A DNA stretch of 64,000 bases from Paenibacillus sp. NAIST15-1 (GCF_001894745.1 NZ_BBYF01000004.1:1-64000), one strand, 5' to 3'. Positions 9,083 through 19,943 are shown, counted from the first letter of the stretch. The notes: a model not told the origin generated them from the letters alone. Program-made: numbers and translations.

Positions 9083-10108
9083 ATGGCAGTAACCATTATA
9101 GATGTAGCTGAGAAAGCCGGCGTGTCTCCGTCTACTGTGTCGCGGGTTATTTCTAATGACTCTCGTATCAGTCAGAAGACAAGCCGTAAAGTACGCAAGA
9201 TCATGGATGAGCTCGGATATCATCCGAATGTGATGGCGAAAAGTCTTGTTACGAAAACGACGAATAATATTGGCGTTATCCTCCCCCGCCCTGCGGATGA
9301 GTTGTTCCAAAACCAATTCTTCTCCGAAATTATTCGAGGGATTGTGAGTAAAGCTGCGGCATGCCATTACGATGTATTGATGACCTCAGCAACGAACGAA
9401 GAGGAAGAAATTAAAGCGGTAGAGCGGCTTGTCCATGGCCGTAAGGTAGATGGCATTATCCTATTGACTGCACATAAGGAAGATCCGAGCATCACTTTCC
9501 TGCATGAAAAGAAGTTCCCATTCGTGCTTGTTGGACGCAGTGAGCATTATGGCGATGTTACTTCTGTCGATAACGATAATATTGCAGCATCGCAAGCCAT
9601 TACACGTCATTTGATCGAGCTTGGGCATAAGCGAATCGCGTTCGTCAGCGGCCCATTCGAACTGACCGTATCAAAGGATCGTCTGGATGGCTACAGTAAA
9701 GCCTTGTTAGAGGCCGGCATTCCATTTGACAGCGATTATACATTTGAAGGCGCATTCACACCTGAATCCGCGAGTCAGATTACAGAAAAGCTCCTTCAGC
9801 TGGAGCAGCGCCCTACTGCGATTATCGCCATCGACGACGTGGTCGCATTCGGCATTATCCGTACGCTATGGAACAACGGGCTGCGTGTTCCTGAAGACTT
9901 CAGTGTTGTGGGCTTCAATAATACGCTATTGGCTGAAATGTGCTTGCCGCAAATCTCTAGTGTAGATATCGGTACGCATCAAATGGGTCAGTCTACGGTG
10001 CAAGCTCTTGTACAGCGCATTAAGGGAGATGGCTTCGACCAAGCCCGGATTCTTATCCCTCATCAAATTATTTGGAGAGATTCTGTGCAAACGCCTGCAT
10101 CAGAATAG
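9083..10108 (+). CDS. malR: LacI-family transcriptional regulator of the maltodextrin locus
   Basis: The 341-aa protein has the family's N-terminal helix-turn-helix and hinge (TIIDVAEKAGVSPSTVSRVI, residues 4-23) and a periplasmic-binding-protein-like sensor domain to the end, of standard length. GTGAGG lies eight bases before the ATG. It is divergent from malE and sits among three dyads of LacI type, so it very likely represses the transport operon and itself. The inducer is probably maltose or a maltodextrin, inferred from context only. Confidence 0.9.
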   Translation: MAVTIIDVAEKAGVSPSTVSRVISNDSRISQKTSRKVRKIMDELGYHPNVMAKSLVTKTTNNIGVILPRPADELFQNQFFSEIIRGIVSKAAACHYDVLMTSATNEEEEIKAVERLVHGRKVDGIILLTAHKEDPSITFLHEKKFPFVLVGRSEHYGDVTSVDNDNIAASQAITRHLIELGHKRIAFVSGPFELTVSKDRLDGYSKALLEAGIPFDSDYTFEGAFTPESASQITEKLLQLEQRPTAIIAIDDVVAFGIIRTLWNNGLRVPEDFSVVGFNNTLLAEMCLPQISSVDIGTHQMGQSTVQALVQRIKGDGFDQARILIPHQIIWRDSVQTPASE

Positions 10109-10134
10109 TTTGTATGAACGATTGTTTAGTAGAT

Positions 10135-10206
10135 CTGTGAGTAATTCTGTGAATTGTTCTGTTCATAGCGCTGTTCATAGCACTGTACGTAGTTCTGTCT
10201 GTAGTT
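10135..10206 (+). repeat. Degenerate 12-bp tandem repeat between malR and amylase
   Basis: CTGT recurs exactly every 12 nt at 10135, 10147, 10159, 10171, 10183 and 10195. The best unit is CTGTTCATAGCA, with the second half GTAGTT or ATAGCR. Six units are in phase, 27 nt after the malR stop. It is not within a recognised gene; an open frame across it would encode Ser/Val-rich sequence but has no start signal. Confidence 0.75.
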
Positions 10207-10318
10207 GTTCGAGCGTTTGCTGTTGTCGGAAATTATGGACATATGCGTAATTGAATTAATCGGATCGAATCTATAGTTTGAAATACATCGATAAACTTGC
10301 AATGAGGAGAATGATCTC

Positions 10319-12013
10319 ATGACCATATCTAGCAAGTGGATGAATTGTTTACGAACGGCATTTCTCGTGTCGGCCATTTCTCTCGTATTTGCAGGCTGCC
10401 AGTCGCAGGCGACTGCTCCTTCTTCGGATAAGACCGTGCAGGACAATAAATCGGCTGAAGCTGCTTCGGGGACGGTCACAAGCAAGTTGGAACTGGCTGA
10501 TGCGTTGACGCCGATGGGGACAAGCAATGGGGTCTACTATGAAATTTTCGTTCGCTCCTTCTACGACACGAACGGAGACGGAATCGGTGACTTAAATGGC
10601 GTTACGGCGAAGCTTGATTATTTGCAGGAACTCGGGGTTAATCATCTCTGGTTAATGCCAATCAATCCTTCCCCGTCCTATCATGGTTATGATGTAACGG
10701 ACTATTACGGAATTAATCCGGATTACGGAACGATGGACGACTTTAAGCGTCTGCTTGAAGAGGCCCATAAGCGAGACATCAAGATTGTGATGGATTTCGT
10801 GGTCAATCATACGAGCAGCGAGCATCCGTGGTTCAAGGAATCAATGAAAGGCAAAGACAATCCAAAACGTGATTGGTATATGTGGGCCGAGGATTTGAAG
10901 CTTGATCCAGCAATAAGAGGCGCTTGGGGGCAGCAGGCTTGGCATGAGAGAGACGGAAAACATTATCTCGGTGTCTTCTGGGAAGGCATGCCCGATCTGC
11001 ATATGGACAATGCTGAGGTACGAGCCGAAATCAAAAAAGCAGCACAATTCTGGCTGAAGCTCGGTGTAGATGGCTTCCGATTGGATGCAGCCAAGCATGT
11101 ATATGAGGACTTTTACAATACGAGTCAGAATCCAGATGTCGTGCAGAACAATCAAAAATGGTGGCAGGAATTCCGCCAAGCTGTTCAAAAGGTAAATCCT
11201 GAAGCCTATCTCGTTGGCGAGGTATGGGATTCTCCAGCGGTTATTGGACCCTTCCTTAAGGATGGGCTGCACTCCGCATTCAACTTCGATATGGCGAAGC
11301 GGATCATTTCGATGGTGCAGGATGAGAAGGATTCCGATATCGGTTCGATGATGAGCCGTATCTATACGTTTTACAGTAAGCAGTCAGACGGCAAGTTCGT
11401 TGACGCTCCATTCCTGACAAATCATGATCAGAATCGGGTCATGAGCGAGCTTCAAGGCAATGTGAATCATGCCAAGATGGCTGCTTCCGTACTGCTGACA
11501 CTGCCAGGCAATCCATTTATTTATTATGGTGAAGAAATCGGCATGCTAGGCTTGAAGCCTGACGAACGCCTACGTGAGCCAATGAAATGGACGGCAGATG
11601 AGAAAAGTGCAGGGATGACTACATGGGAGCCCGCTTCTTCAAATAAAACGGTGACTGCTGTAGAGCAGCAGATGAAGGATCCGAGTTCACTGTGGAATCA
11701 TTACAAAAAGCTGATTGCGTATCGCAATTCGGATAAGGTGCTGCAGCAAGGCAGCATTCAATCGTATAAAACGAACATCTCTGAAGTAGCCGGCTATTAC
11801 CGCGCAACGAAGGAAGATGCGCGTCTTGTGCTCCACAACTTGTCCGGCAAAGAGCAACAGATACAGTTGTCAGCGGACACGGCTGCTGTACTGGAGACAT
11901 TGGTGTTCTCTAGTGTGGACGGCGCTGCTCTGAAGGATGGAGCTTGTACACTTCCGCCATACAGTACGATCGTGTTAGCGTGCCATAGACATTTGGAGTT
12001 TACAGGCTTCTGA
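10319..12013 (+). CDS. GH13 alpha-amylase-type lipoprotein
   Basis: The 564-aa protein begins with a lipoprotein signal (about residues 10-26, lipobox VFAGC), so it is anchored on the outer face of the membrane. The GH13 barrel shows the four conserved regions: DFVVNHTS, GFRLDAAKH with the nucleophile near residue 256, VGEVWD with the acid/base glutamate near 300, and LTNHDQNR near 369. The DTNGDGIGDLNG segment is typical of alpha-amylase/alpha-glucosidase subgroups. GAGGAG precedes the ATG. It is downstream of the regulator and should cut starch or long maltodextrins at the cell surface for the MalEFG importer. Exact product range cannot be told. Confidence 0.9.
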   Translation: MTISSKWMNCLRTAFLVSAISLVFAGCQSQATAPSSDKTVQDNKSAEAASGTVTSKLELADALTPMGTSNGVYYEIFVRSFYDTNGDGIGDLNGVTAKLDYLQELGVNHLWLMPINPSPSYHGYDVTDYYGINPDYGTMDDFKRLLEEAHKRDIKIVMDFVVNHTSSEHPWFKESMKGKDNPKRDWYMWAEDLKLDPAIRGAWGQQAWHERDGKHYLGVFWEGMPDLHMDNAEVRAEIKKAAQFWLKLGVDGFRLDAAKHVYEDFYNTSQNPDVVQNNQKWWQEFRQAVQKVNPEAYLVGEVWDSPAVIGPFLKDGLHSAFNFDMAKRIISMVQDEKDSDIGSMMSRIYTFYSKQSDGKFVDAPFLTNHDQNRVMSELQGNVNHAKMAASVLLTLPGNPFIYYGEEIGMLGLKPDERLREPMKWTADEKSAGMTTWEPASSNKTVTAVEQQMKDPSSLWNHYKKLIAYRNSDKVLQQGSIQSYKTNISEVAGYYRATKEDARLVLHNLSGKEQQIQLSADTAAVLETLVFSSVDGAALKDGACTLPPYSTIVLACHRHLEFTGF

Positions 12014-12158
12014 TGAAATGGAGTGCAGTCGTCTAGCGATGGCGATGTCTTTCTGTTTCGGCTAGGTTAGCTATGAAAAGCTATTCGCTTATTTTATTCA
12101 TATTGTTAATTGTTAATGATGTTCTGATTAATACGACCATGTTAAGGGAGGACTTTAG

Positions 12159-13940
12159 ATGTTACTCGAAGCTATTTATCACCGTCCGAAGCAAAACTGG
12201 GCTTATGCGTATGACCGTAAGACAATCCATGTGCGTATCCGTACGAAAAAGAATGATGTTGAGCGTGCTGCCGTTTATTTTGTGGACAAGTTCGATTGCG
12301 AAGGCGGTATTGGTAGAGCGGATATCGTTCCGATGACATGTTTGTATCAGGATGAGCTGTTCGACTATTGGCAAGCAGAGGTTGTCCCTCCTTTCCGTCG
12401 CTTGGCCTATGCCATTAAGCTGGAGTCCGGTACTGAGCATGTATGGATGACTGAGCGCGGATTCCAAGAGGAAGATCCTGTTCCTGCCCATCGCTGGTTC
12501 GAGTATCCGTTCTTGAATCCAGCAGATATCTTCACTCCCCCAACATGGGTAAAGGATGCGGTATTCTATCAGATCTTCCCTGAGCGCTTTGCGAACGGTG
12601 ATAAGAGCAATGATCCCGAAGGTGTGCTGCCATGGGGCGGAGAGCCCAAGCCGGATAATTACTTCGGCGGGGATTTGCAAGGGGTTATTGATCACTTAGA
12701 TCATTTGGAGAAGCTGGGCATTACTGCAATTTACTTTACGCCGATCTTTGAGGCGACTACGAATCACAAGTATGACACGAAAAATTATATGCAGGTCGAC
12801 CCTCATTTCGGCTCAAACGAGAAGTTGAAAGAGTTAGTTGAATCCTGCCATAGCCGAGGTATTCGCGTTCTTCTTGATGCAGTATTCAATCATAGTGGTT
12901 ATGCGTTCGAACCTTATCGGGATGTGCTCGAAAAAGGAGAGCACTCTGCTTACAAAGACTGGTTCCATGTTCGCCAGTTCCCATTAGAGGTTGTGGACGG
13001 GATTCCAACATTCGATACATTCGCATTTACACCGATGATGCCGAAGCTGAATACGGAAAATCCGGAAGTGAAGAAGTATTTGCTAGAAGTTGCACGCTAC
13101 TGGATCGAAGAGGTGGGCATTGATGGCTGGAGATTGGACGTGGCCAACGAGGTCGATCACCAGTTCTGGCGTGAGTTCCGCCAAACAGTGAAGGCTGTGA
13201 ATCCAGACGCCTATATTCTCGGCGAGATGTTCCATGAAGGCATGATGTGGCTGCAGGGTGATCAGTTCGATGCGGTTATGAACTACCCGTTCACATATGC
13301 GATGCATGATTTCTTCGCTGAAGAAAAGGTAGACGGCTTGCAGTTCTCGCAAGCAATTCAGCATCAGCTGGCAAGCTATCCGCAACAGGCGAACGAAGTG
13401 ATGTTCAACCTGCTCGACAGCCATGATACGACTCGACTGCTTACGTTGTGCGGCGGCGACAAGCGCAAAATGAAGTTGGCTGCCTTGTTCCAGCTTACTT
13501 TCCTCGGTACGCCGTGCATCTATTACGGTGATGAAGTAGGCTTGGATGGCGGACATGATCCAGGCTGCCGCAAATGCATGGAGTGGGATGAAGCAAAGCA
13601 GGATCAAGATCTGCTGAGCTTCTATAAAGGTGCAATTGCGCTTCGTCATGCCAATGCTGCGCTTCGTACAGGAAGCTTCCGCTTTGTCCATGCCTTGGAG
13701 AGTGACCGAGTAATTGCGTATGAGCGTGCTGATGAGGATGGACGTTGGTTGTTCGTGTTGAATGCATCTGAGGAGAAACGCACAGTGAATGTAGCAGCAT
13801 TCGATGGCTGTGAAGGAAGTTGGACGGACGTTGCGCTGGTCGGCGGTGAAACTAACTGTAATGGAATTCAAGGTTCTAACGCTGGGCTGCAGGTCGAGGT
13901 TGAGGGCATGAGCTGGCGTATTTTGAAGCTTGAGAGATAA
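12159..13940 (+). CDS. Neopullulanase / cyclomaltodextrinase / maltogenic amylase (GH13_20)
   Basis: The 593-aa enzyme has the N-terminal beta domain of this subfamily (about residues 1-125) followed by a GH13 barrel. The subfamily fingerprint MPKLNTENP is present, with [19 protein letters not shown] (nucleophile near 327), LGEMFHEG (acid/base near 356) and LDSHDTTR. No signal peptide is seen, so it is cytoplasmic and should cleave imported cyclodextrins, pullulan fragments or maltodextrins. GGGAGG lies seven bases before the ATG. The 145-bp gap after the amylase has no clear terminator, so the two may be cotranscribed. The length and dimer-forming N-domain fit the family; the preferred substrate is not readable. 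Confidence 0.9.
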   Translation: MLLEAIYHRPKQNWAYAYDRKTIHVRIRTKKNDVERAAVYFVDKFDCEGGIGRADIVPMTCLYQDELFDYWQAEVVPPFRRLAYAIKLESGTEHVWMTERGFQEEDPVPAHRWFEYPFLNPADIFTPPTWVKDAVFYQIFPERFANGDKSNDPEGVLPWGGEPKPDNYFGGDLQGVIDHLDHLEKLGITAIYFTPIFEATTNHKYDTKNYMQVDPHFGSNEKLKELVESCHSRGIRVLLDAVFNHSGYAFEPYRDVLEKGEHSAYKDWFHVRQFPLEVVDGIPTFDTFAFTPMMPKLNTENPEVKKYLLEVARYWIEEVGIDGWRLDVANEVDHQFWREFRQTVKAVNPDAYILGEMFHEGMMWLQGDQFDAVMNYPFTYAMHDFFAEEKVDGLQFSQAIQHQLASYPQQANEVMFNLLDSHDTTRLLTLCGGDKRKMKLAALFQLTFLGTPCIYYGDEVGLDGGHDPGCRKCMEWDEAKQDQDLLSFYKGAIALRHANAALRTGSFRFVHALESDRVIAYERADEDGRWLFVLNASEEKRTVNVAAFDGCEGSWTDVALVGGETNCNGIQGSNAGLQVEVEGMSWRILKLER

Positions 13941-14003
13941 TGTTCTTCATGTAAAAGGAAGGATTCCCTAGTAAAAACCAGGAGTCTAGTTGGTTGGAAT
14001 AAA

Positions 14004-14032
14004 TTGTGATATATTCATATTAACACAATAAT
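14004..14032 (+). promoter_or_regulatory. Promoter of type I toxin mRNA
   Basis: TTGTGA (14004-14009), a 17-nt spacer and AATAAT (14027-14032) form a plausible sigma-A promoter. Transcription would start near 14039, immediately upstream of the leader that folds over the toxin ribosome binding site. Confidence 0.6.
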
Positions 14033-14054
14033 GGCTTACGGGCGGTTGGCTAGT

Positions 14055-14072
14055 CTCCTTATGAAGGAGGTG
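14055..14072 (+). promoter_or_regulatory. Toxin ribosome binding site closed in a hairpin
   Basis: AAGGAGGTGAT is a full-length match to the 16S 3' end. Its AAGGAG (14064-14069) is perfectly complementary to CTCCTT (14055-14060) across an ATG loop, so the site would be hidden in a stem. This decides for the GTG start at 14079, eight bases beyond the AGGAGG core. Confidence 0.75.
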
Positions 14073-14078
14073 ATGCCA

Positions 14079-14162
14079 GTGAGTATATTTGAAGCGTTAA
14101 GTCTGATGTTCCTTTTCGGGATGTTCATTCTTGCTTTGCTCACCTACTTAAAGAAAAAGTAG
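14079..14162 (+). CDS. Small holin-like toxin peptide of a type I toxin-antitoxin pair
   Basis: The peptide is 27 aa from GTG 14079, or 29 aa from an in-frame ATG at 14073 that lies inside the ribosome binding site. It starts SIFEALSLM, continues with a hydrophobic membrane helix (FLFGMFILALLTYL) and ends KKK. The ALSLM...LLTY pattern is that of the 'putative holin-like toxin' family found in Bacillus type I modules related to TxpA and BsrG. It should insert in the membrane and disturb it when translated. The gene stands alone between the neopullulanase gene and ligA, with its own promoter, hairpin-closed start region and a convergent antisense RNA. Family assignment is by motif; function is inferred. 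Confidence 0.85.
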   Translation: MSIFEALSLMFLFGMFILALLTYLKKK

Positions 14163-14193
14163 ACCGCCCTCTCGCAAAGGTATGCGGTCTACT
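14158..14193 (-). terminator. Terminator of the antisense RNA
   Basis: A 10-bp perfect stem, AGTAGACCGC/GCGGTCTACT, with a 16-nt loop is followed on the minus strand by TTTTCTTT. On the plus strand no T run follows, so it acts leftward. Confidence 0.75.
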
Positions 14194-14249
14194 CCTGTAG
14201 ATTTGCTCACTTCGATAAAGCCAACCGCTCATCTAGCGGTTATTGTGGG

Positions 14250-14287
14250 AAGAAGGTCGCAGTTGCAGCTGCGGTCTTCTTTTTATT
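14250..14287 (+). terminator. Terminator of the toxin mRNA
   Basis: AAGAAGGTCGCAG pairs with CTGCGGTCTTCTT over 13 bp (two G-U pairs) around a 6-nt loop, followed by TTTTTATT on the plus strand. The toxin transcript would be about 245 nt long. Confidence 0.85.
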
Positions 14288-14295
14288 ATACGCAA

Positions 14296-14324
14296 ATTGT
14301 AGCATACATATTCTTACTGTTCAA
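14296..14324 (-). promoter_or_regulatory. Promoter of the antisense RNA
   Basis: TTGAAC, 17-nt spacer, TACAAT on the minus strand. It is a better match to consensus than the toxin promoter, as expected for an abundant antitoxin RNA. Confidence 0.7.
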
Positions 14325-14410
14325 TGATGCGATTGCTTAATCAGCCGTTAGAAAGCAACTGTACGGATGCAAAACATGTCGATTGTTAGGAACATATCAT
14401 GGATAAAGTA

Positions 14411-14530
14411 TCATGTAGTCACAATTAGAGTCAGAGATGTAGTCATTATTACAGATACTGATGCTGTTACTACAGCAGTTTTTAATGCAATTGATATTGA
14501 TATTGCACTCCCGGGTTTATTCTCTGACAT
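14411..14530 (-). CDS. Candidate 39-aa small protein downstream of ligA
   Basis: An open frame of 39 codons starts with ATG 39 nt beyond the ligA stop. It begins MSENKPGSAIS and continues with a Ser/Thr/Val/Ile-rich stretch that could be a membrane or beta segment. The ribosome binding site is weak (GAG close to the start), and the opposite strand is also open here, so it may be chance. I do not recognise it. If real it would be the last gene of the pcrB-pcrA-ligA transcript. No clear terminator lies between ligA and the antisense RNA promoter. Confidence 0.25.
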   Translation of the reverse strand: MSENKPGSAISISIALKTAVVTASVSVIMTTSLTLIVTT

Positions 14531-14569
14531 ATCTACTCATTTGCTTATACTCCGGCCATTTCTTACACG

Positions 14570-16651
<2,082 letters not shown>

Positions 16652-16682
16652 TCAAATCATCTATTGGGTAGTGGTATTCTAC

Positions 16683-19130
16683 TTATACTTTGTTAATCGG
16701 GGCAAAAGCAGCCAATAACCGCTTCACACCCACTGGCGCAGGGAAGGCAATTTGCAGCTCCGTATCCGTGCCCTCTCCTTTTACCGACACGATCACGCCT
16801 ACGCCCCACTTGGCATGGGATACTTTGTCCCCTGGCTGATAGTCTCCGGCTTGGGCTCCCGCCTGCTTCACTTTTTCCGCTGCTGATGTTACGGTCACAC
16901 TTGATCCGCTACTTGCGCCTGCTCCCGCTCCACCTGAAGCACGCCATCCTGTTTGAGCGCTGCTTCCAATGCCTTTCGTACCTGGTGCTTGTGCTCCACC
17001 ACCGCCTGAATAACCTAACCCACGCCCTCCGTACGAAGCAGAAGCAGCATTGCGGCCGTAACGGTCTACCCTTCCATAGCGTGTGCCCTCTGGCGTCGCG
17101 TCTTCCTTCACTTCATCCGGTATCTCCTGCAGGAAACGTGAAGGAGGATTGGCATTTGTTCGACCAAACAAAGTACGTGTGCGTGCGCAGGTAAGGAATA
17201 ATTGCTTCTCAGCACGAGTAATCCCTACGTAAGCAAGTCGACGTTCTTCTTCCAGTTCCTCATTGTCGCTGAATGCACGGCTGTGAGGGAATACCCCTTC
17301 CTCCATACCTATGATGAAGACGACTGGGAATTCCAACCCTTTTGCACTGTGCATCGTCATTAGGATAACGGCATCTTCCTGCTCGTTGCCCTCCTCGTCG
17401 TTCATGGAATCAATATCTGCGATCAGCGCAAGATCCGTCAGGAACGAAATCAAGGACTTGTCCTCATTGCGTTGCTCGAATTCCTGAGTAACAGACAAGA
17501 ACTCGTCGATGTTCTCGAGACGTGCCTTCGATTCCAGCGTGTTCTCGCGCTGCAGCTCCAGCTTGTACTCGGATAGTTCGAGCATTTTCTCCGTCAATTC
17601 CGTTACGGACAAATACTCTACCATATGATTCAAATTGTCGATAATCGCACGAAATTCGCGCAGCGCGCCTTTGGTTTTCGGCGAAATATCTAGGGCATCC
17701 ATGTCAGCGATAACCTTCATCATCGATGTACCACGAGTAGCCGCTGCTTCAGCCAGCTTGTTCATTGTTGTAGCTCCGATGCCTCTTTTTGGCACATTCA
17801 CAACGCGCTCTAAGCTGATATCATCATCCATATTCGATATGAGACGCAGATAGGCAAGCAAGTCCTTAATCTCTTTGCGATCATAGAACTTAACGCCGCC
17901 CACGATCTGGTATGGAATATCCGACTTGATCAGAATCTCCTCGATGACACGGGATTGCGCATTCGTCCGGTACAATATCGCATGGTCGGCGTAATGCTTG
18001 TTCGCCATATGGTTCTGTTTAATCTCCGAAGTAACGAAGTAACCCTCATCATGCTCTGTATCTGCTTGATAGAGCTTAATCTTCTCGCCTTCACCCGATT
18101 CCGTCCACAGCTTCTTCGGCTTGCGGCCAGTGTTGAGCTTAATGACTCCATTCGCGGCATTCAGAATATTGGAGGTCGAGCGATAGTTCTGCTCCAACAT
18201 AATCGTCGTAGCCTTCGGGTAGTCACCCTCGAAGTTCAGAATGTTCGTAATGTCGGCGCCGCGCCAGCGATAGATCGACTGATCGCTATCCCCGACGACG
18301 CAAATGTTTTGATGCTGATCAGCCAGCATCCGGCACAGCATATATTGCGCACGGTTCGTATCTTGATACTCGTCGACGTGAATGTATTTGAATTTTTTCT
18401 GATAGAAATCCAATACTTCAGGGACGTCCTTGAACAATTGAATCGTCGACATGATGAGATCATCGAAATCAAGCGAGTTGTTGCTCTTCAGACGTTTCTG
18501 ATACATCGTATATACCTTGGCTACAATTCCATCAAAGTGGTCGCCAATCTTCTGTTCGAAGCGGCTTGGCGTCAGCAATTCGTTCTTCGCTGTACTAATT
18601 GCAGCTTGTACTGCGCGTGGATCGAATTTTTTCGTATCTAAGTTCAATTCCTTCATGCATCCGCGAATAACGGACAACTGGTCCCCTGAGTCAAGAATCG
18701 TGAAGTTCGAGGTAAACCCGATACGTTCAATATCTTTGCGTAGGATTCGCACACACATGGAGTGGAATGTGGATACCCAAATGTCTCTTCCATCTGGGCC
18801 AACCAGCTTGGATACCCGCTCCTGCATCTCACGTGCAGCCTTGTTCGTAAACGTAATGGCTAGAATACTCCATGGCGGTGCCTTCCTCGTAGCGATTAGA
18901 TATGCAATGCGATGCGTGAGTACGCGCGTCTTGCCTGATCCCGCTCCCGCCATAATGAGCAATGGCCCTTCCGTGGTCTCAACAGCGCGTCGTTGTTCAG
19001 GGTTCAAGCGCTTGATAGCGTCTTGAATGTCGATGGATGCCCCATAGCTTCCATAAGTGTTCGAATTCGAGTTAAAGTTCGAGTTAGAATTTGAGTTAAC
19101 ATTGGAATCTGATCGTAAAAAATCAAACAT
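16683..19130 (-). CDS. pcrA: ATP-dependent DNA helicase PcrA
   Basis: The 815-aa UvrD/Rep-family 3'-5' helicase acts in repair, plasmid replication and clearing of transcription conflicts. Walker A AGAGSGKT is at residues 61-68, the DEYQDTN box follows near 240, and QNYRST, TMHSAKGLEF and YVGITRAE motifs complete the helicase core. The C-terminal part has a Gly/Ser-rich linker and then the Tudor-like RNA-polymerase-binding domain (GDKVSHAKWGVG...FAPINK). Unusually, the first 30 residues carry an Asn/Ser repeat (SNVNSNSNSNFNSNSN) before the normal beginning DAIKRLNPEQ. AAAGGAG lies twelve bases before the ATG. It is between pcrB and ligA. Confidence 0.95.
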   Translation of the reverse strand: MFDFLRSDSNVNSNSNSNFNSNSNTYGSYGASIDIQDAIKRLNPEQRRAVETTEGPLLIMAGAGSGKTRVLTHRIAYLIATRKAPPWSILAITFTNKAAREMQERVSKLVGPDGRDIWVSTFHSMCVRILRKDIERIGFTSNFTILDSGDQLSVIRGCMKELNLDTKKFDPRAVQAAISTAKNELLTPSRFEQKIGDHFDGIVAKVYTMYQKRLKSNNSLDFDDLIMSTIQLFKDVPEVLDFYQKKFKYIHVDEYQDTNRAQYMLCRMLADQHQNICVVGDSDQSIYRWRGADITNILNFEGDYPKATTIMLEQNYRSTSNILNAANGVIKLNTGRKPKKLWTESGEGEKIKLYQADTEHDEGYFVTSEIKQNHMANKHYADHAILYRTNAQSRVIEEILIKSDIPYQIVGGVKFYDRKEIKDLLAYLRLISNMDDDISLERVVNVPKRGIGATTMNKLAEAAATRGTSMMKVIADMDALDISPKTKGALREFRAIIDNLNHMVEYLSVTELTEKMLELSEYKLELQRENTLESKARLENIDEFLSVTQEFEQRNEDKSLISFLTDLALIADIDSMNDEEGNEQEDAVILMTMHSAKGLEFPVVFIIGMEEGVFPHSRAFSDNEELEEERRLAYVGITRAEKQLFLTCARTRTLFGRTNANPPSRFLQEIPDEVKEDATPEGTRYGRVDRYGRNAASASYGGRGLGYSGGGGAQAPGTKGIGSSAQTGWRASGGAGAGASSGSSVTVTSAAEKVKQAGAQAGDYQPGDKVSHAKWGVGVIVSVKGEGTDTELQIAFPAPVGVKRLLAAFAPINKV

Positions 19131-19229
19131 AATGTGCGATGTCTCCTTTCTGCAGTTGTGTAAAATAAGCTTTATGTGATCTCGTTCAAGATGTAGTCAG
19201 TCGATGGCTGAATCATCAATATCAACAAG

Positions 19230-19943
19230 CTATAGCGTAAGCTTTGTTTCCTTTACTGCATGAACAGTCGCGAGGGCAGCCTCCAAGTCGTCATACACGA
19301 CATTGCCCACAACTACTGTGTTTGCTGAGGCAGCCGCCTCTTGTGCTTGTTCTACTGTACGAATTCCGCCGCCATAGAACAACTGGGCTTGCGTCAGAGA
19401 GCGTTTCACCTTCTTAACCAGCTCCATGTCACCAAACATGCCGCTGTACTCCACATACACGACAGGTAGTCGCATCAACTTGTCCCCTGCCTGCGCATAT
19501 GCAGCCGCTTCTGCTGGAGACAGTTGCGTATCTGCTCCTGTAATCTTAGCTACTGTCGCATCTGGATTCAAAATAATATACCCTTCTGGAATTAACAAAT
19601 CCCATGGGATCATATAACCATATTGTTGAATCGCTTCACGATGCTGACCAATCAGCCAATTGGCGTTATTCGTGTTCAGCACCATTGGTATCATATAAGC
19701 ATCAAAGCCAGGTACGACCGCATCCAATTCCGACACTTCGAGGACGGTCGGCAGCTCATATCTCCGAATTCGGGACATCAAGTCTACCGTGTTCTCGAAA
19801 GTGACTCCGCTCGATCCCCCGACCATTATGGCATCAGTTCCAGATAAACATACACGATCCAGCGCCTCATCGCCAATTTCTTTGTCCGGGTCAAGCTTAA
19901 ATACGTGCCGCCAGTCGTCTATCGGTTGTAAAGGCGTCTTCAC
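19230..19943 (-). CDS. pcrB: Heptaprenylglyceryl phosphate synthase PcrB
   Basis: The 237-aa TIM-barrel protein transfers heptaprenyl from heptaprenyl diphosphate to glycerol-1-phosphate, making an archaeal-type ether lipid in Bacillales. Recognisable segments are LDPDKE at the start, VLEVSELDAVVPGFDAYMIP, YVEYSGMFG and FYGGGIRTVEQA, the last forming the phosphate-binding loop. The start is GTG with GGAGG nine bases before. Length matches the family. It is first in the pcrB-pcrA-ligA operon, 99 bp before pcrA, the same order as in Bacillus subtilis. An extended -10-like TGGTACACT upstream near 20020 may be the promoter, with no clear -35. Confidence 0.92.
   Translation of the reverse strand: MKTPLQPIDDWRHVFKLDPDKEIGDEALDRVCLSGTDAIMVGGSSGVTFENTVDLMSRIRRYELPTVLEVSELDAVVPGFDAYMIPMVLNTNNANWLIGQHREAIQQYGYMIPWDLLIPEGYIILNPDATVAKITGADTQLSPAEAAAYAQAGDKLMRLPVVYVEYSGMFGDMELVKKVKRSLTQAQLFYGGGIRTVEQAQEAAASANTVVVGNVVYDDLEAALATVHAVKETKLTL

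Larger units (their letters stand above)
14150..14289 (-). ncRNA. Antisense RNA antitoxin
   Basis: A minus-strand promoter, TTGAAC (14319-14324), 17-nt spacer, TACAAT (14296-14301), would start an RNA near 14289. A minus-strand terminator ends it near 14150: AGTAGACCGC (14184-14193) pairs with GCGGTCTACT (14158-14167), followed by TTTTCTTT. The RNA of about 140 nt would be fully complementary to the 3' end of the toxin transcript, including the last few codons. This tail-to-tail layout is that of TxpA/RatA and BsrG/SR4. Ends are predicted from sequence only. Confidence 0.75.

Noticed and set aside
10135-10206. Repeat array as a CRISPR
   Set aside because: Units are 12 bp, contiguous and degenerate, without unique spacers or cas genes.
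13083-13871. Long open frame opposite the neopullulanase gene
   Set aside because: A shadow of a well-conserved GH13 enzyme; composition rich in rare residues and no start signal.
17955-18641. Open frame opposite pcrA
   Set aside because: The pcrA frame is continuous with all helicase motifs; the antisense frame has no family features.
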